Assembly: GCF_009379765.1 (NCBI RefSeq)
Contig: NZ_WHTD01000007.1
Span: forward strand, 1 to 64,000
Source of the DNA: Actinophytocola sp.
Lineage (GTDB): Bacteria > Actinomycetota > Actinomycetes > Mycobacteriales > Pseudonocardiaceae
DNA: 64,000 nt
Direction: 5' to 3'
This document shows, one piece after another, positions 43,814 through 52,213 of this stretch. Each line of letters starts with the position of its first letter. Position 1 is the first letter of the stretch. The translations under genes and the position numbers were made by a program. The notes under the pieces were generated by a model that worked only from the letters and a program-made list of their open reading frames with translations, was not told where the DNA came from and searched no databases.

Positions 43814-44014
43814 ATGCACACCCCGATCCCCTCGAATGCGGGATGGCGAAGGTCGTCGCTGAGCGACGGCGGCGAGAACTGCGTGGAGCTGTCGCACGGA
43901 GAGGACTGGGCGGCAGCCCGAGACAGCAAGAACAAGAATCGGCTGTTGCCGCTGACCCCGGCGGCGTTCACCGCGTTCCGCGGCGCGGTGAAGACCGGCC
44001 GTCTCGACCACTGA
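43814..44014 (+). CDS. DUF397 protein (partner of Scr1-like regulator)
   Basis: 66-residue protein with the DUF397 pattern WRRSSLSDGGENCVELSH, VAARDSKN-like AAARDSKNKNRLLPLTPAAF and a short tail. GGAGG lies 7 nt before ATG 43814. Paired with the preceding DUF5753 regulator; in Streptomyces such partners (AbaA orfD/WhiJ-associated proteins) modulate the regulator. Confidence 0.88.
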   Translation: MHTPIPSNAGWRRSSLSDGGENCVELSHGEDWAAARDSKNKNRLLPLTPAAFTAFRGAVKTGRLDH

Positions 44015-44027
44015 GTCCGGCTGGGAG

Positions 44028-44051
44028 GCCCCGGCCGACTGTGGCCGGGGG
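44028..44051 (+). terminator. Hairpin after DUF397 gene
   Basis: CCCCGGCC and GGCCGGGG form a perfect 8-bp stem with a GACTGT loop, 15 bp after the DUF397 stop. No U-tract follows, as is common in actinomycetes. Confidence 0.55.
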
Positions 44052-44135
44052 CTGACCAACGGGACGTCCCGCACTCGGGCGACAAAGCCGTCACGCCCCT
44101 TCCCACCAGGGAAAAAAGAGGGCTACCGTCGAGGC

Positions 44136-44441
44136 ATGTACGTCGTGCACACCACCTACACGGCGCCACTCGAGGAGATCGACTACCTGTTGCCGGATCA
44201 CGCCGAGTGGCTAACCAGGCACTACCTGGCAGGTCATTTCCTGGCCTCCGGCCGGTGCACCGCCCGCACCGGCGACGTGATCATCGCGACGGCGATGTCC
44301 CGCGAGCGGTTGACCGTCATCCTCGCCACCGACCCGTACGTGGCCAACCATCTCGCGCGTTACGACGTGGTGGAGTTCCAGGCCGGCCGGACCGCGCCCG
44401 CACTGATCCGCTACAACGAGGCCGTCGCGCCGACGACCTGA
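44136..44441 (+). CDS. YciI-like protein
   Basis: 101-residue protein with the YciI fold signature: MYVVHTTYTAPLEEIDYLLP, the conserved His in DHAEWLTRHYLAGHFLASGR, and VVEFQAGRTAPAL. YciI-like proteins form alpha-beta barrel dimers with a His-Asp pair in a pocket; functions range from dehalogenation to unknown. It stands alone between the DUF397 gene and the RiPP cluster. Confidence 0.85.
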   Translation: MYVVHTTYTAPLEEIDYLLPDHAEWLTRHYLAGHFLASGRCTARTGDVIIATAMSRERLTVILATDPYVANHLARYDVVEFQAGRTAPALIRYNEAVAPTT

Positions 44442-44623
44442 CGAGCGGCCCGTTAGGCGGCCCTCATCGAGGCCTTAGTCAAGTTCGCTCTTGGGCTCAT
44501 TTCGCGAAGGTCAGTGTTCCACTGCTCAGCAGTGGTCACACTGACTGACCGTATCGCGGGCACTCACATGCCCCGGGGGCGCCTCGGGGTTCGCGCATCA
44601 ACACACCTGCTGGTGACGCCGTG

Positions 44624-45748
44624 TCAGGTGCCGAGGCGTCCAAGTATGGGGCCGTCCGGGCTGTCGAGCCACACGCGTTGCTCGTCGGTGGTGACGGTGA
44701 GGCCGAGGCGGTCCCAAGTGGGTCGATCGTGGGTGTTCCAGGTCTGGATGGCGTGCTCGACGGCGTCCCACAGCCGGGTGGGTCCGGCCTGCGTGACCGC
44801 ACGTGGGTGAGTGTCGGTGGTGTCGATCTCGGCCCATGATCCGTCGTGGGCGGACACGCGGGCGGCGACCGGGCGGTAGTTGTCGTCGAGGCGGTAGCCG
44901 ACGTCGATGGGTGTACCGAGGGTCAGGCACGTCAGAAACCAGGGGACGGGCTGTTCCCAGGCGACGGCGGGGAGGTTGGTCGTGCTCCGCTCAGGCGTAC
45001 CGCTGGCGCGGTCGGCGGCGGTCGGCGGGTCCGGCTGGTTGGGGTGGCGCATGTCCATGAACCACGCCTGTCCGGCGTCGAACCGGCCTTCGGCGACGTG
45101 CCCCCGTTTACGGAGCAGCACGAGGTTCCCGGCGGCGGGGTTGAGCTTGACGTCGGCGAGCACGGTGCCGTCGTCGACGAGCTGGTCCAGCCACGCGGCG
45201 GGAATGTGGGTGATGGCGACGGTGGCGATGATCCGGTCGAATGGGGCGTGGTTCGGGATGCCACTGATCCCGTCGCCGGTGCGCAGTGCGGGCCGGTAGC
45301 CCAGCGACGCCAGCCGCTGTCGTGCGGCTTCGGTGTAGTCGATGTCGATGCTGAACACCTGCTCATCGCTGAGCCCGGCGCACAACAGCGCCGTGTTGTA
45401 GCCGGTGCCGGTGCCGATCTCCAGCACCCGGTCGTCGTCGCGGACGTCGAGCAGTTCGAGCATCCGCGTCATCAGTCCGGGCGTCGACGACGAGGACACG
45501 CCCCGACCGTCGGTGTCGACGTCAGTGAACAGTCCGGCGTTGCTGTACACCTTGGCCAGCGCCTCGTCGTCGCCGTCGACCAGGATCTGTTGCCAGGAGC
45601 CGGTGCTGTCCTGCTCGAAGTAGTCGGGCACGAACACGTGGCGTGGGGTTGCGCGGAACGCGGCCTGCCAGCGCGGCGAGGACAGCTTGCCTTTCGCGGT
45701 CAGCTCGTCGGCCAACCGGGCGAGCAGCACTTCCCAATCGAGGCTCAC
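44624..45748 (-). CDS. PIMT-like methyltransferase of graspetide cluster
   Basis: 374-residue protein. The N-terminal two thirds are a protein-L-isoaspartate methyltransferase-type domain: PRHVFVPDYFEQ, SSSSTPGLMTRMLELLDV, motif I RVLEIGTGTGYNTALLCAGL, and PFDRIIATVAITHIP. A C-terminal extension of about 130 residues (FLTCLTLGTPIDVGYRLDDN; TRLWDAVEHAIQTWNTHDRP) is absent from repair PIMTs and typical of the RiPP-associated group. In known systems (fuscimiditide, lihuanodin-like) it methylates an Asp in the peptide, which then cyclises to aspartimide. GTG 45748 overlaps the ATP-grasp stop in GTGA. Confidence 0.88.
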   Translation of the reverse strand: MSLDWEVLLARLADELTAKGKLSSPRWQAAFRATPRHVFVPDYFEQDSTGSWQQILVDGDDEALAKVYSNAGLFTDVDTDGRGVSSSSTPGLMTRMLELLDVRDDDRVLEIGTGTGYNTALLCAGLSDEQVFSIDIDYTEAARQRLASLGYRPALRTGDGISGIPNHAPFDRIIATVAITHIPAAWLDQLVDDGTVLADVKLNPAAGNLVLLRKRGHVAEGRFDAGQAWFMDMRHPNQPDPPTAADRASGTPERSTTNLPAVAWEQPVPWFLTCLTLGTPIDVGYRLDDNYRPVAARVSAHDGSWAEIDTTDTHPRAVTQAGPTRLWDAVEHAIQTWNTHDRPTWDRLGLTVTTDEQRVWLDSPDGPILGRLGT

Positions 45749-46695
45749 GGCGTCCCCTTCGCGAGCAGATCGGCGAGTTGTGCCGTGATCGGTGCGCCCG
45801 TCACGTCTTCCAGCCATCCGTACTGCCCTCCGGCGTTCAGTTCGAGGAAGGTCCAGCCATCCGGGCCGATCACGAAGTCGAGTGCACCGTAGGCCAAACC
45901 CATATCCTTCATCAGTCCGCGCACCCCCGCGGCGACCGACTCGGGCGGCTGGATCAGCTCGTAGCGCAGGTTGTCGTAGTCGGTGCGCCAGTCGACATAG
46001 CCCGCGGCGGTCTTGGCGTGGATCGCTACGGTGGTGATCTCGTCGCCGACGACGATCATGCGCGCCTCGTGCGATTTCGACACCCACCGCTGGAACAGGT
46101 GTGTGGTCGCCTCGATGCCACGCAGGTCGCCGACATCGTCCGCGTCCAGTACGCGCGTGTAGGCGAGCTTTCGCCCGCCGTTCTCCACGATCGAGTTCGA
46201 GCCGAGCACCTTCGTAACGGTCTTGTCGCGTCCGGCGAACTGGCGCACCGCCACGGGATCGTTGGTGATCATCGTGTCCGCCACGCGGAGCCCGTGCCGA
46301 TGGGCGAGCGCGAGCTGGACCGGCTTGTACGCGGCGTCGGCCAGCCGTGCCGGGTGGTTGATCCACAGCACCGGCAGCGAGGTCAGCACGCCGCCGAGCC
46401 CGTATTTCGCTTCGATGTTCGCGAACCCGCGTTCGGCCGGGCTCAGCTCGGCCGGGAATGTGTACGCCTTCGGGGAACGGAACCACGCGGCGGTGATGCC
46501 ATCGAGGTCGACCGTGCGGTACGGGGTGCGAAGCTGCCCCGACCACCTGCCCCCGGTCAGCTCAGCCGACACGCTGAGCTGACCGGGGAACCACGCGGTA
46601 TCGACGCGATGCACGACGGTGTCCCGCTCCTGCAGGACACGCACCATCGCATCCGCGCTCGGGTCGCGTTCGTCCGCGAGGATCAGAACGGACAT
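45745..46695 (-). CDS. ATP-grasp peptide ligase (graspetide maturase, MvdD-like)
   Basis: 316-residue ATP-grasp protein. The N-terminal domain starts SVLILADERDPSADAMVRVL and includes VDLDGITAAWFRSPKAYTFP. The central DKTVTKVLGSNSI and LFQRWVSKSHEARMIVVGDE form the ATP lid and strand. The Mg-binding C-terminal motif is DGWTFLELNAGGQYGWLED. Members of this family form ester or amide links between Ser/Thr/Lys and Asp/Glu side chains of a precursor peptide. Its ATG overlaps the precursor stop (TGATG), and the methyltransferase overlaps its stop, so the three genes are one tightly coupled unit. Confidence 0.92.
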   Translation of the reverse strand: MSVLILADERDPSADAMVRVLQERDTVVHRVDTAWFPGQLSVSAELTGGRWSGQLRTPYRTVDLDGITAAWFRSPKAYTFPAELSPAERGFANIEAKYGLGGVLTSLPVLWINHPARLADAAYKPVQLALAHRHGLRVADTMITNDPVAVRQFAGRDKTVTKVLGSNSIVENGGRKLAYTRVLDADDVGDLRGIEATTHLFQRWVSKSHEARMIVVGDEITTVAIHAKTAAGYVDWRTDYDNLRYELIQPPESVAAGVRGLMKDMGLAYGALDFVIGPDGWTFLELNAGGQYGWLEDVTGAPITAQLADLLAKGTP

Positions 46696-47042
46696 CAGAC
46701 CTGGAACGGCTCGTCAGGAACGAAGTCGTAGCTGAAGTCCTCCGAGGGGCCTTCGTCGCCATCATTGTTGGTCTTGTTCTTCACCGTGGGCGGGCCGGCC
46801 TCGATCAGCGGACGCCCCGAGGCATCCACCGACATCTGCGTGCGGTGGTCGTAGCGAACGGTCCGCGTCACATCGGCCGTGATCGGCGGCTGTACCTGCA
46901 TGCCCCGCAGCACCCACGGGCGCAATCCGGCGTGCGACGGTTCGTCGTCGCTGGTCCGGTCGAACGGTGCGCCCAGCGGGAACTGTGCGCTGTGCGAGGC
47001 CACCGGGTCAGCGGCGAACCGGTCAAGAACTGCTGTCGACAT
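46695..47042 (-). CDS. Graspetide precursor peptide (ATP-grasp target RiPP)
   Basis: 115-residue peptide of the ATP-grasp target RiPP type. The leader has FPLGAPFD (21-28) and RPWVLRGM (41-48), both typical for this group, then YDHRTQMSVDASGRPLIEAG (64-83). The C-terminal core region is TNNDGDEGPSEDFSYDF (91-107), rich in Thr/Ser donors and Asp/Glu acceptors. It contains Asp-Gly at 94-95, the kind of site that forms aspartimide after methylation. AAGGGAG precedes ATG 47042. The product would be a side-chain-crosslinked peptide; exact links cannot be read from sequence. Confidence 0.88.
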   Translation of the reverse strand: MSTAVLDRFAADPVASHSAQFPLGAPFDRTSDDEPSHAGLRPWVLRGMQVQPPITADVTRTVRYDHRTQMSVDASGRPLIEAGPPTVKNKTNNDGDEGPSEDFSYDFVPDEPFQV

Positions 47043-47068
47043 CTCGACTCCCTTTCACGTCACGCAAT

Positions 47069-47092
47069 CACATTGTCGTTCACATTGTCGTT
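47069..47092. repeat. 12-bp tandem duplication upstream of the precursor gene
   Basis: CACATTGTCGTT occurs twice in tandem, 27-50 bp before the precursor start. On the transcribed strand each unit contains GACAAT, which resembles a -10 box, so this is a candidate promoter or regulator site. Confidence 0.55.
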
Positions 47093-47302
47093 CTCGGATC
47101 TCGGGCGTCTGGACCCACACACGCGGGTCGGTCACTGATCAACTCCTCTCGGTGACTACTCGACACTTACACGATCCGTTTCCGGACGTATACGGACTCC
47201 ACCGGCGTTAGCCGGTTGGCCTAGCGGGCGGCACGTCATTGCGGTCTTCGGTCAGCTCCGTGTACCTCGGGCAGCGTGCGCGCCCAGCTGCGATGTCTGT
47301 CT
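47093..47302. other. Upstream region of the RiPP cluster
   Basis: No coding-like ORF is seen. TCCGGACGTATACGGA at 47181-47196 is an inverted repeat (TCCG...CGGA) around GTATAC and could be a regulator site. Confidence 0.35.
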
Positions 47303-47548
47303 TCAACGTTGGAGCGCCGCACGCCGACCATCGGATGGTCTGGTGCAGGTACTCCACTCGTCACCGCCCGTGGGCACGGCGTGGAGCAGGCTGGAGAGGA
47401 AGCCGGGCCGCGAGCGATACGGGGCGGGCGATGATGGCAAGGCGCGCAGGCCGTCGAGCACCCGTTCCAGCAGGTACGGATCGACGGGCGGTACGCGCTT
47501 GATTCGCTCCGGGATGTTGTCGAGCGCGGTCGGCCAGGTCGCTGTCAT
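47303..47548 (-). CDS. Small hypothetical protein, doubtful
   Basis: 81 residues from ATG 47548. The first 60 codons have strong third-position GC (TALDNIPERIKRVPPVDPYL, LERVLDGLRALPSSPA), then the bias fades, which suggests a frameshift or truncated gene. No ribosome binding site is evident. No family recognised. Confidence 0.35.
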   Translation of the reverse strand: MTATWPTALDNIPERIKRVPPVDPYLLERVLDGLRALPSSPAPYRSRPGFLSSLLHAVPTGGDEWSTCTRPSDGRRAALQR

Positions 47549-47666
47549 TGCCGCGCTCGTTCGCGTTGCTCGGTGTCAATGCCTAGACGGTTGATTCCAA
47601 GGGGTCAGTGATCGTAGGCGGTCAGCGATCAGTGCTCCGATTTGTCGTTGTGCCAGATCGCGGCGG

Positions 47667-47915
47667 TCAGGGCGAGCACCCGCTGCAGGTCAACGCCCTT
47701 GGCCGTCCGACGCAGCAAGGTTGGTCTTGATCGTCATGCTTAACAGCCTTAAGAGCGAATGCCGCCTTCGCGCGCTTCAGGGCGAGCACCGGGCACCGCT
47801 TGCACCGGGAGGACGACCGGCAGCACTTCTTCTTCACCTTGCCGGCCTTCATCCACTTGGCGACCTTGCCGGCCGGCGTCCTGTGCTTGCCCAACGTCCA
47901 CTCCAACGACGACAA
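47667..47915 (-). CDS. Small Cys/Lys-rich protein under an iron box
   Basis: 82 residues from TTG 47915. The N-terminal half is strongly coding-like: TPAGKVAKWMKAGKVKKKCC then RSSSRCKRCPVLALKRAKA, with a CC...C..C pattern that could bind a metal. The last 35 residues lose codon bias, so the real C-terminus may differ. An IdeR/DtxR-type box lies 2-3 bp upstream of the start. This suggests a leaderless transcript repressed when iron is sufficient. I do not recognise a named family. Confidence 0.5.
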   Translation of the reverse strand: MSSLEWTLGKHRTPAGKVAKWMKAGKVKKKCCRSSSRCKRCPVLALKRAKAAFALKAVKHDDQDQPCCVGRPRALTCSGCSP

Positions 47916-47917
47916 AT

Positions 47918-47936
47918 TTAGGTTAGGTTAACCTAC
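47918..47936. promoter_or_regulatory. IdeR/DtxR iron box
   Basis: TTAGGTTAGGTTAACCTAC matches the IdeR consensus TTAGGTTAGSCTAACCTAA at 17 of 19 positions. It lies right before the start of the small Cys/Lys-rich gene and about 110 bp before typA. Confidence 0.8.
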
Positions 47937-48048
47937 GAAATCGCCCGCGCACATCCCGCGCCGTGGACCAGCCGGTATCCTTGAGCCTGTCGCGATCAAC
48001 GTCTGCGCGGCGCCATGAGCCCAAGCCATGAGTCAGGAGCACACGCGC

Positions 48049-49953
48049 GTGCCTGCCACCGATACCGGGGCGCCTGCGATCGCCAGGACAGACCTCCGCA
48101 ACGTCGCGATCGTCGCGCACGTCGACCACGGCAAGACCACGCTCGTCGACGCGATGCTGCGCCAGTCGGGGGCCTTCTCCGCCCGCGCCGAGCCGGTGGA
48201 CCGGATCATGGACTCCGGCGAGCTGGAACGTGAGAAGGGCATCACGATCCTCGCCAAGAACACCGCCGTGCACCGGCAGACGCCCGACGGCCCGATCACC
48301 ATCAACGTGATCGACACCCCGGGCCACGCGGACTTCGGCGGCGAGGTCGAGCGCGGTCTGTCCATGGTGGACGGCGTGCTGCTCCTCGTCGACGCGAGCG
48401 AGGGCCCGCTGCCCCAGACCCGCTTCGTCCTGCGCAAGACCCTCGCCGCCGGGCTGCCGGTCGTGCTCGTGGTCAACAAGGTCGACCGGCAGGACGCGCG
48501 CATCGCGGAGGTCGTCTCCGAGACCCACGACCTCCTCCTCGACCTCGCCACCGAGCTGGACGAGATCGACGCCACCATCCTCGACCTGCCGGTGGTCTAC
48601 GCCTCCGCGCGCGCCGGCCGGGCGAGCCTCAACGCGCCCGCGGACGGCGGCCAGCCCGACAGCGACGACCTCGACCCGCTGTTCACGACGCTCCTCGAGC
48701 ACGTCCCGCCGCCCTCCGGCGACCCAGAGGCCCCGCTCCGCGCCCTGGTCACCAACCTCGACGCGTCCAGCTTCCTCGGCCGCATCGCGCTGTGCCGGGT
48801 GCACGCCGGCACCATCCGCAAGGGCCAGACCGTCGGCTGGTGCCGCGCGGACGGCAGCGTCACCAACGTCCGGATCACCGAGCTCCTGCTCACCGAGGCG
48901 CTCGAGCGCGTCCCGGCCTCCCGCGCCGAGGCCGGCGACATCGTGGCCATCGCCGGCATCCCCGACATCACCATCGGCGACACGCTCGCCGACCCCGAGG
49001 ACCCCGAGCCGCTGCCGCGCATCCACATCGACGAGCCCGCGATCTCGGTCACCCTCGGCGTCAACACCTCGCCGCTGGCCGGCCGGGGCGGCGGCACCAA
49101 GCTCACCGCCCGGCTGCTCAGGAGCCGGCTCGACGCCGAGCTCGTCGGCAACGTGTCGGTCCGGGTCCTGCCCACCGAGCGACCCGACACCTGGGAGGTC
49201 CAGGGCCGGGGCGAGCTGGCGCTGGCCATCCTCGTCGAGACCATGCGCCGGGAGGGATTCGAGCTCACCGTCGGCCGGCCCGAGGTCGTCACCCGCACCG
49301 TCGACGGCACCCTCTGCGAGCCGTTCGAGCGGCTCACCGTCGACGCTCCCGAGGAGTATCTCGGCGCCATCACCCAGCTCCTCGCCGGGCGCAAGGGCCG
49401 GCTCGAGCACATGGGCGGGCACGGGACCGGCCGGGTCAAGGTCGAGTACGTCGTGCCCAGCCGCGGGCTCATCGGGTTCCGCACCGACTTCCTCACCGAG
49501 ACCCGCGGCACCGGCATCGCCAACGCGATCTTCGAGGGCTACTTCCCGTGGGCGGGCCACATCCGCGGCCGGCACTCCGGCTCGCTGGTCGCCGACCGCA
49601 CGGGCGCGGTGACGGGCTACGCCATGATGCAGCTCGCCGACCGGGGCACGTTCTTCGTCGAGCCGGGCGCGCAGGTCTACCAGGGCATGGTGGTCGGCGA
49701 GAACCCGCGCGCCGAGGACCTCGACGTCAACGTCACGCGGGAGAAGAAGCTGACGAACATGCGCTCCTCCACCGGCGACGAGCTCGAACGGCTCGCCCGG
49801 CCGCGCAAGCTCGTGCTCGAGGAGGCGCTGGAGTTCTGCGCCCAGGACGAGTGCGTCGAGGTCGCGCCGGAGGTCGTGCGCATCCGCAAGGTCGTCCTCG
49901 ACAGCGTCCAGCGCGCCCGCGAGCGCTCGCGGGCCAAGTCGCGGGACGCCTGA
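48049..49953 (+). CDS. typA: Translational GTPase TypA/BipA
   Basis: 634 residues from GTG 48049 (641 from ATG 48028). G1 is AHVDHGKTTLVDAML, G2/switch GELEREKGITIL, G3 DTPGHADFGGEVER, G4 NKVDRQDARI. EF-G-like domains II, III and V follow, and the BipA-specific C-terminal domain ends VRIRKVVLDSVQRARERSR. It binds ribosomes under stress and assists 50S assembly at low temperature in E. coli. AGGAG is 9 nt before GTG 48049; the upstream ATG has no comparable site. Confidence 0.96.
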   Translation: MPATDTGAPAIARTDLRNVAIVAHVDHGKTTLVDAMLRQSGAFSARAEPVDRIMDSGELEREKGITILAKNTAVHRQTPDGPITINVIDTPGHADFGGEVERGLSMVDGVLLLVDASEGPLPQTRFVLRKTLAAGLPVVLVVNKVDRQDARIAEVVSETHDLLLDLATELDEIDATILDLPVVYASARAGRASLNAPADGGQPDSDDLDPLFTTLLEHVPPPSGDPEAPLRALVTNLDASSFLGRIALCRVHAGTIRKGQTVGWCRADGSVTNVRITELLLTEALERVPASRAEAGDIVAIAGIPDITIGDTLADPEDPEPLPRIHIDEPAISVTLGVNTSPLAGRGGGTKLTARLLRSRLDAELVGNVSVRVLPTERPDTWEVQGRGELALAILVETMRREGFELTVGRPEVVTRTVDGTLCEPFERLTVDAPEEYLGAITQLLAGRKGRLEHMGGHGTGRVKVEYVVPSRGLIGFRTDFLTETRGTGIANAIFEGYFPWAGHIRGRHSGSLVADRTGAVTGYAMMQLADRGTFFVEPGAQVYQGMVVGENPRAEDLDVNVTREKKLTNMRSSTGDELERLARPRKLVLEEALEFCAQDECVEVAPEVVRIRKVVLDSVQRARERSRAKSRDA

Positions 49954-50046
49954 GGGAACCGCCACCAGGGCCCGCACGTCACCTGAACGGTGGCTTGCGG
50001 GGGCGGTCTGAGAGGGTCGAGCCAGCACCAAGGGGAGGTGACCGGC

Positions 50047-51753
50047 GTGACACCGAAGGCTCGATGGCTGTCGCCGCTGGTCGGCGTCCTGGTGATCGGA
50101 ACGGTGCTGGCCGGCTGCACGCCCGCGCCCCGCCTGGTCGACACCCCGGTGACCAGCCCGGTGCCGGACACGGTCGACACCGGCGAGGTCGTGATCGGGG
50201 TGAGCACCCTCGCCGGCGGCTACAACCCGCACGACGTCGCCGACCAGTCGGCCATCACCACGGCGCTCGCCAACGTCCTGCTTCCCTCGGTGTTCCGGCC
50301 CGGTCCGGACGGCGTCCCGCAGCTGGACCGCACGGTGCTGAGCTCGGCGGGCGTCACCAGCGCCGACCCGTACACCGTCACCTACCAGATCCGCTCCGAC
50401 GCCTCCTGGTCGGACGCCGCGCCGCTGGCCGCCGAGGACTTCGTCTACCTGTGGCAGCAGATCACCGGCAACCCGGGCGCGATCGACGCGGCCGGCTACC
50501 GGCTCATCACCGACATCAACGCCCGCGACGCGGGCAAGGTCGTCGAGGTCGTGTTCGACCAGCCCTACCCCGGCTGGCGCTCCTTGTTCTCCGGCCTGCT
50601 GCCCGCGCACCTGCTCAAGGACGCCCCTGGCGGCTGGGCCGGCGCGCTGCAGAGCAACTTCCCGGCCACCGCGGGCCCGTACGCCATCAAGACCCTGGAC
50701 ACCGACCGCGGCGAGGTCGTCCTCGAGCGCAACGACCGGTACTGGGAGGAGCCGGCCACGCTCGACCGGATCATCCTGCGCCGCGCCGACCAGACCGGCA
50801 TCGTCGAGGCGCTCGACGCCGGCCACGACCAGGTCGCGCTCGCCAGGACCGACTCGGTGGGCACCAACCTGCTCACCGACCTCGCCCCCGCCGTCACCAC
50901 CAAGTCGGTGCCCCGCCCGTCGGTCACCACGCTCACGCTGCGGCCGGACCGGCCGCGGCTCACCGACCTCGCCGTCCGCCAGGCCGTCGTCGCGTCGCTC
51001 GACCGGGACCAGCTGATCACCGTCGGCACCGGCAACGGCCCGGCCGGCGCGTTGCGGGCCGACGCCCAGGTGCTCGCGCCGAGCTCGCCCGGCTACGCCA
51101 GGACCATCCCCGCCACGCCCGCCGCCGCCACCGCGGCGCAGCTGCTCGGCGGCGCCGGCTACGTCAAGACCTCCGCAGGCTGGACCAAGGACGGCCGGCC
51201 GCTGCGCCTCGTCATCGGCGCGCCCGAGGAGCGCGAGGGCGCCCAGCGGATCGCCGAGGACGTCGCCCGCCAGCTCACCGCGGCCGGCATCGGCGCCGAG
51301 GTCGTCGAGCCGCCGGCCGACCAGCTCTACGCCCAGCTGTACGCGACGGACGCCGGCTCGGACGGCAACGACGGGGACGGGGACGGCCAGGGCGATGCCG
51401 TGGACCTCGCGGTGATCAGCCAGCCGGTCGGCGGCGACCAGGCCACCGTCCTCGCCACCAACTTCGGCTGCACCGTTCCCGAGGACGGCGGGCAGCCGGT
51501 GCCGGCCAACCCGCTCGGCTTCTGCGACCCCGGCCTCCAGGCGACCATGGACGCCGCGCTGACCGGCGCACTCTCCGTGACGGACGCGCTCGCCGCGGTC
51601 GAGCCCGCGCTGTGGCGGGCCGCCGTCTCGGTGCCGTTGTTCCAGGAGGCGGACACGCTCGCCGTCCGCCCTGAGGTGTCCGGCGTGACCGTCGGCCCAC
51701 CGCTCGTTGGTCCGTTCGCCGGGGCCGCGTCCTGGCGACGCTCCGCCACTTGA
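50047..51753 (+). CDS. Peptide ABC transporter substrate-binding lipoprotein (family 5)
   Basis: 568-residue lipoprotein with lipobox VLAGC. The mature part is SBP_bac_5: VVIGVSTLAGGYNPHDVADQ, TYQIRSDASWSDAAPLAAED, LRRADQTGIVEALDAG and LTDLAVRQAVVASLDRDQLI. A Gly/Asp-rich insert (SDGNDGDGDGQGDAVD) lies late in the protein. It is less like classic DppA than the next gene and may have a separate ligand; MmpL- or lipoprotein-associated relatives in mycobacteria are often of unknown ligand. GGGAGG lies 9 nt before GTG 50047. It is monocistronic between typA and a 460-bp gap. Confidence 0.87.
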   Translation: MTPKARWLSPLVGVLVIGTVLAGCTPAPRLVDTPVTSPVPDTVDTGEVVIGVSTLAGGYNPHDVADQSAITTALANVLLPSVFRPGPDGVPQLDRTVLSSAGVTSADPYTVTYQIRSDASWSDAAPLAAEDFVYLWQQITGNPGAIDAAGYRLITDINARDAGKVVEVVFDQPYPGWRSLFSGLLPAHLLKDAPGGWAGALQSNFPATAGPYAIKTLDTDRGEVVLERNDRYWEEPATLDRIILRRADQTGIVEALDAGHDQVALARTDSVGTNLLTDLAPAVTTKSVPRPSVTTLTLRPDRPRLTDLAVRQAVVASLDRDQLITVGTGNGPAGALRADAQVLAPSSPGYARTIPATPAAATAAQLLGGAGYVKTSAGWTKDGRPLRLVIGAPEEREGAQRIAEDVARQLTAAGIGAEVVEPPADQLYAQLYATDAGSDGNDGDGDGQGDAVDLAVISQPVGGDQATVLATNFGCTVPEDGGQPVPANPLGFCDPGLQATMDAALTGALSVTDALAAVEPALWRAAVSVPLFQEADTLAVRPEVSGVTVGPPLVGPFAGAASWRRSAT

Positions 51754-52213
51754 GGGCAGCTCTGCGTCCAATCGCGACTGCCGGCCGGGTGCGCAAACGA
51801 AAGGTTCCGGACATCTCGGAGACACCGGGCGGCTACCGGCGCCACCCGCCGAAAGGAGGTTCTCACCTGCGTTTAGTACCGTGCGGTAACCATTGAGTCG
51901 CGTCCCGCCACCACCGTGTCACCCTTTGGTCACGATCGGGCGCATGTGCGTGACGGCGGTTGTTGGAGTTCCTACCGTCCTGCAACGGTGCGTCGGCAAT
52001 TTGGTTCCGTCGCGTCACAAGATCACCATGTGGGTGCTGACCAGACCGAGGTCAACGACGACGCGCGCAAGTAGACGAAACCGTGAATCGGACGGAGCAT
52101 TCCCCGACCCGCCCCCGGCTTCGCGGTTTATCCCAGCTACGTGCACGATGTGTCACGACAACATAGGGCGCACGCCCGTCAAGTGCGTGCTCGCTCACGG
52201 AGGAACTGACTTG
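51754..52213. other. Promoter region of the peptide transporter operon
   Basis: 460 bases without a coding-like ORF. It contains GTACCGTGCGGTAAC (about 51876), an imperfect palindrome, and a GTGTCACC...GGTCACG inverted repeat near 51918. The length suggests a long regulated 5' region before the binding-protein gene; no riboswitch class is recognised. Confidence 0.4.

Noticed and set aside
43814..44014. DUF397 gene as a classical toxin or antitoxin
   Set aside because: The protein has no toxin fold signature, and pairs of this type are better known as developmental regulators. I kept it as a regulator partner.
44624..45748. Housekeeping protein-repair PIMT
   Set aside because: The C-terminal extension and GTGA coupling to an ATP-grasp ligase and its precursor place it in the RiPP system.
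47923..51825. Minus-strand open frame of 1300 codons over typA and the binding-protein gene
   Set aside because: It is an antisense shadow: composition is Arg/Gly/Asp/Val-rich and the plus strand carries unmistakable TypA and SBP_bac_5 motifs.
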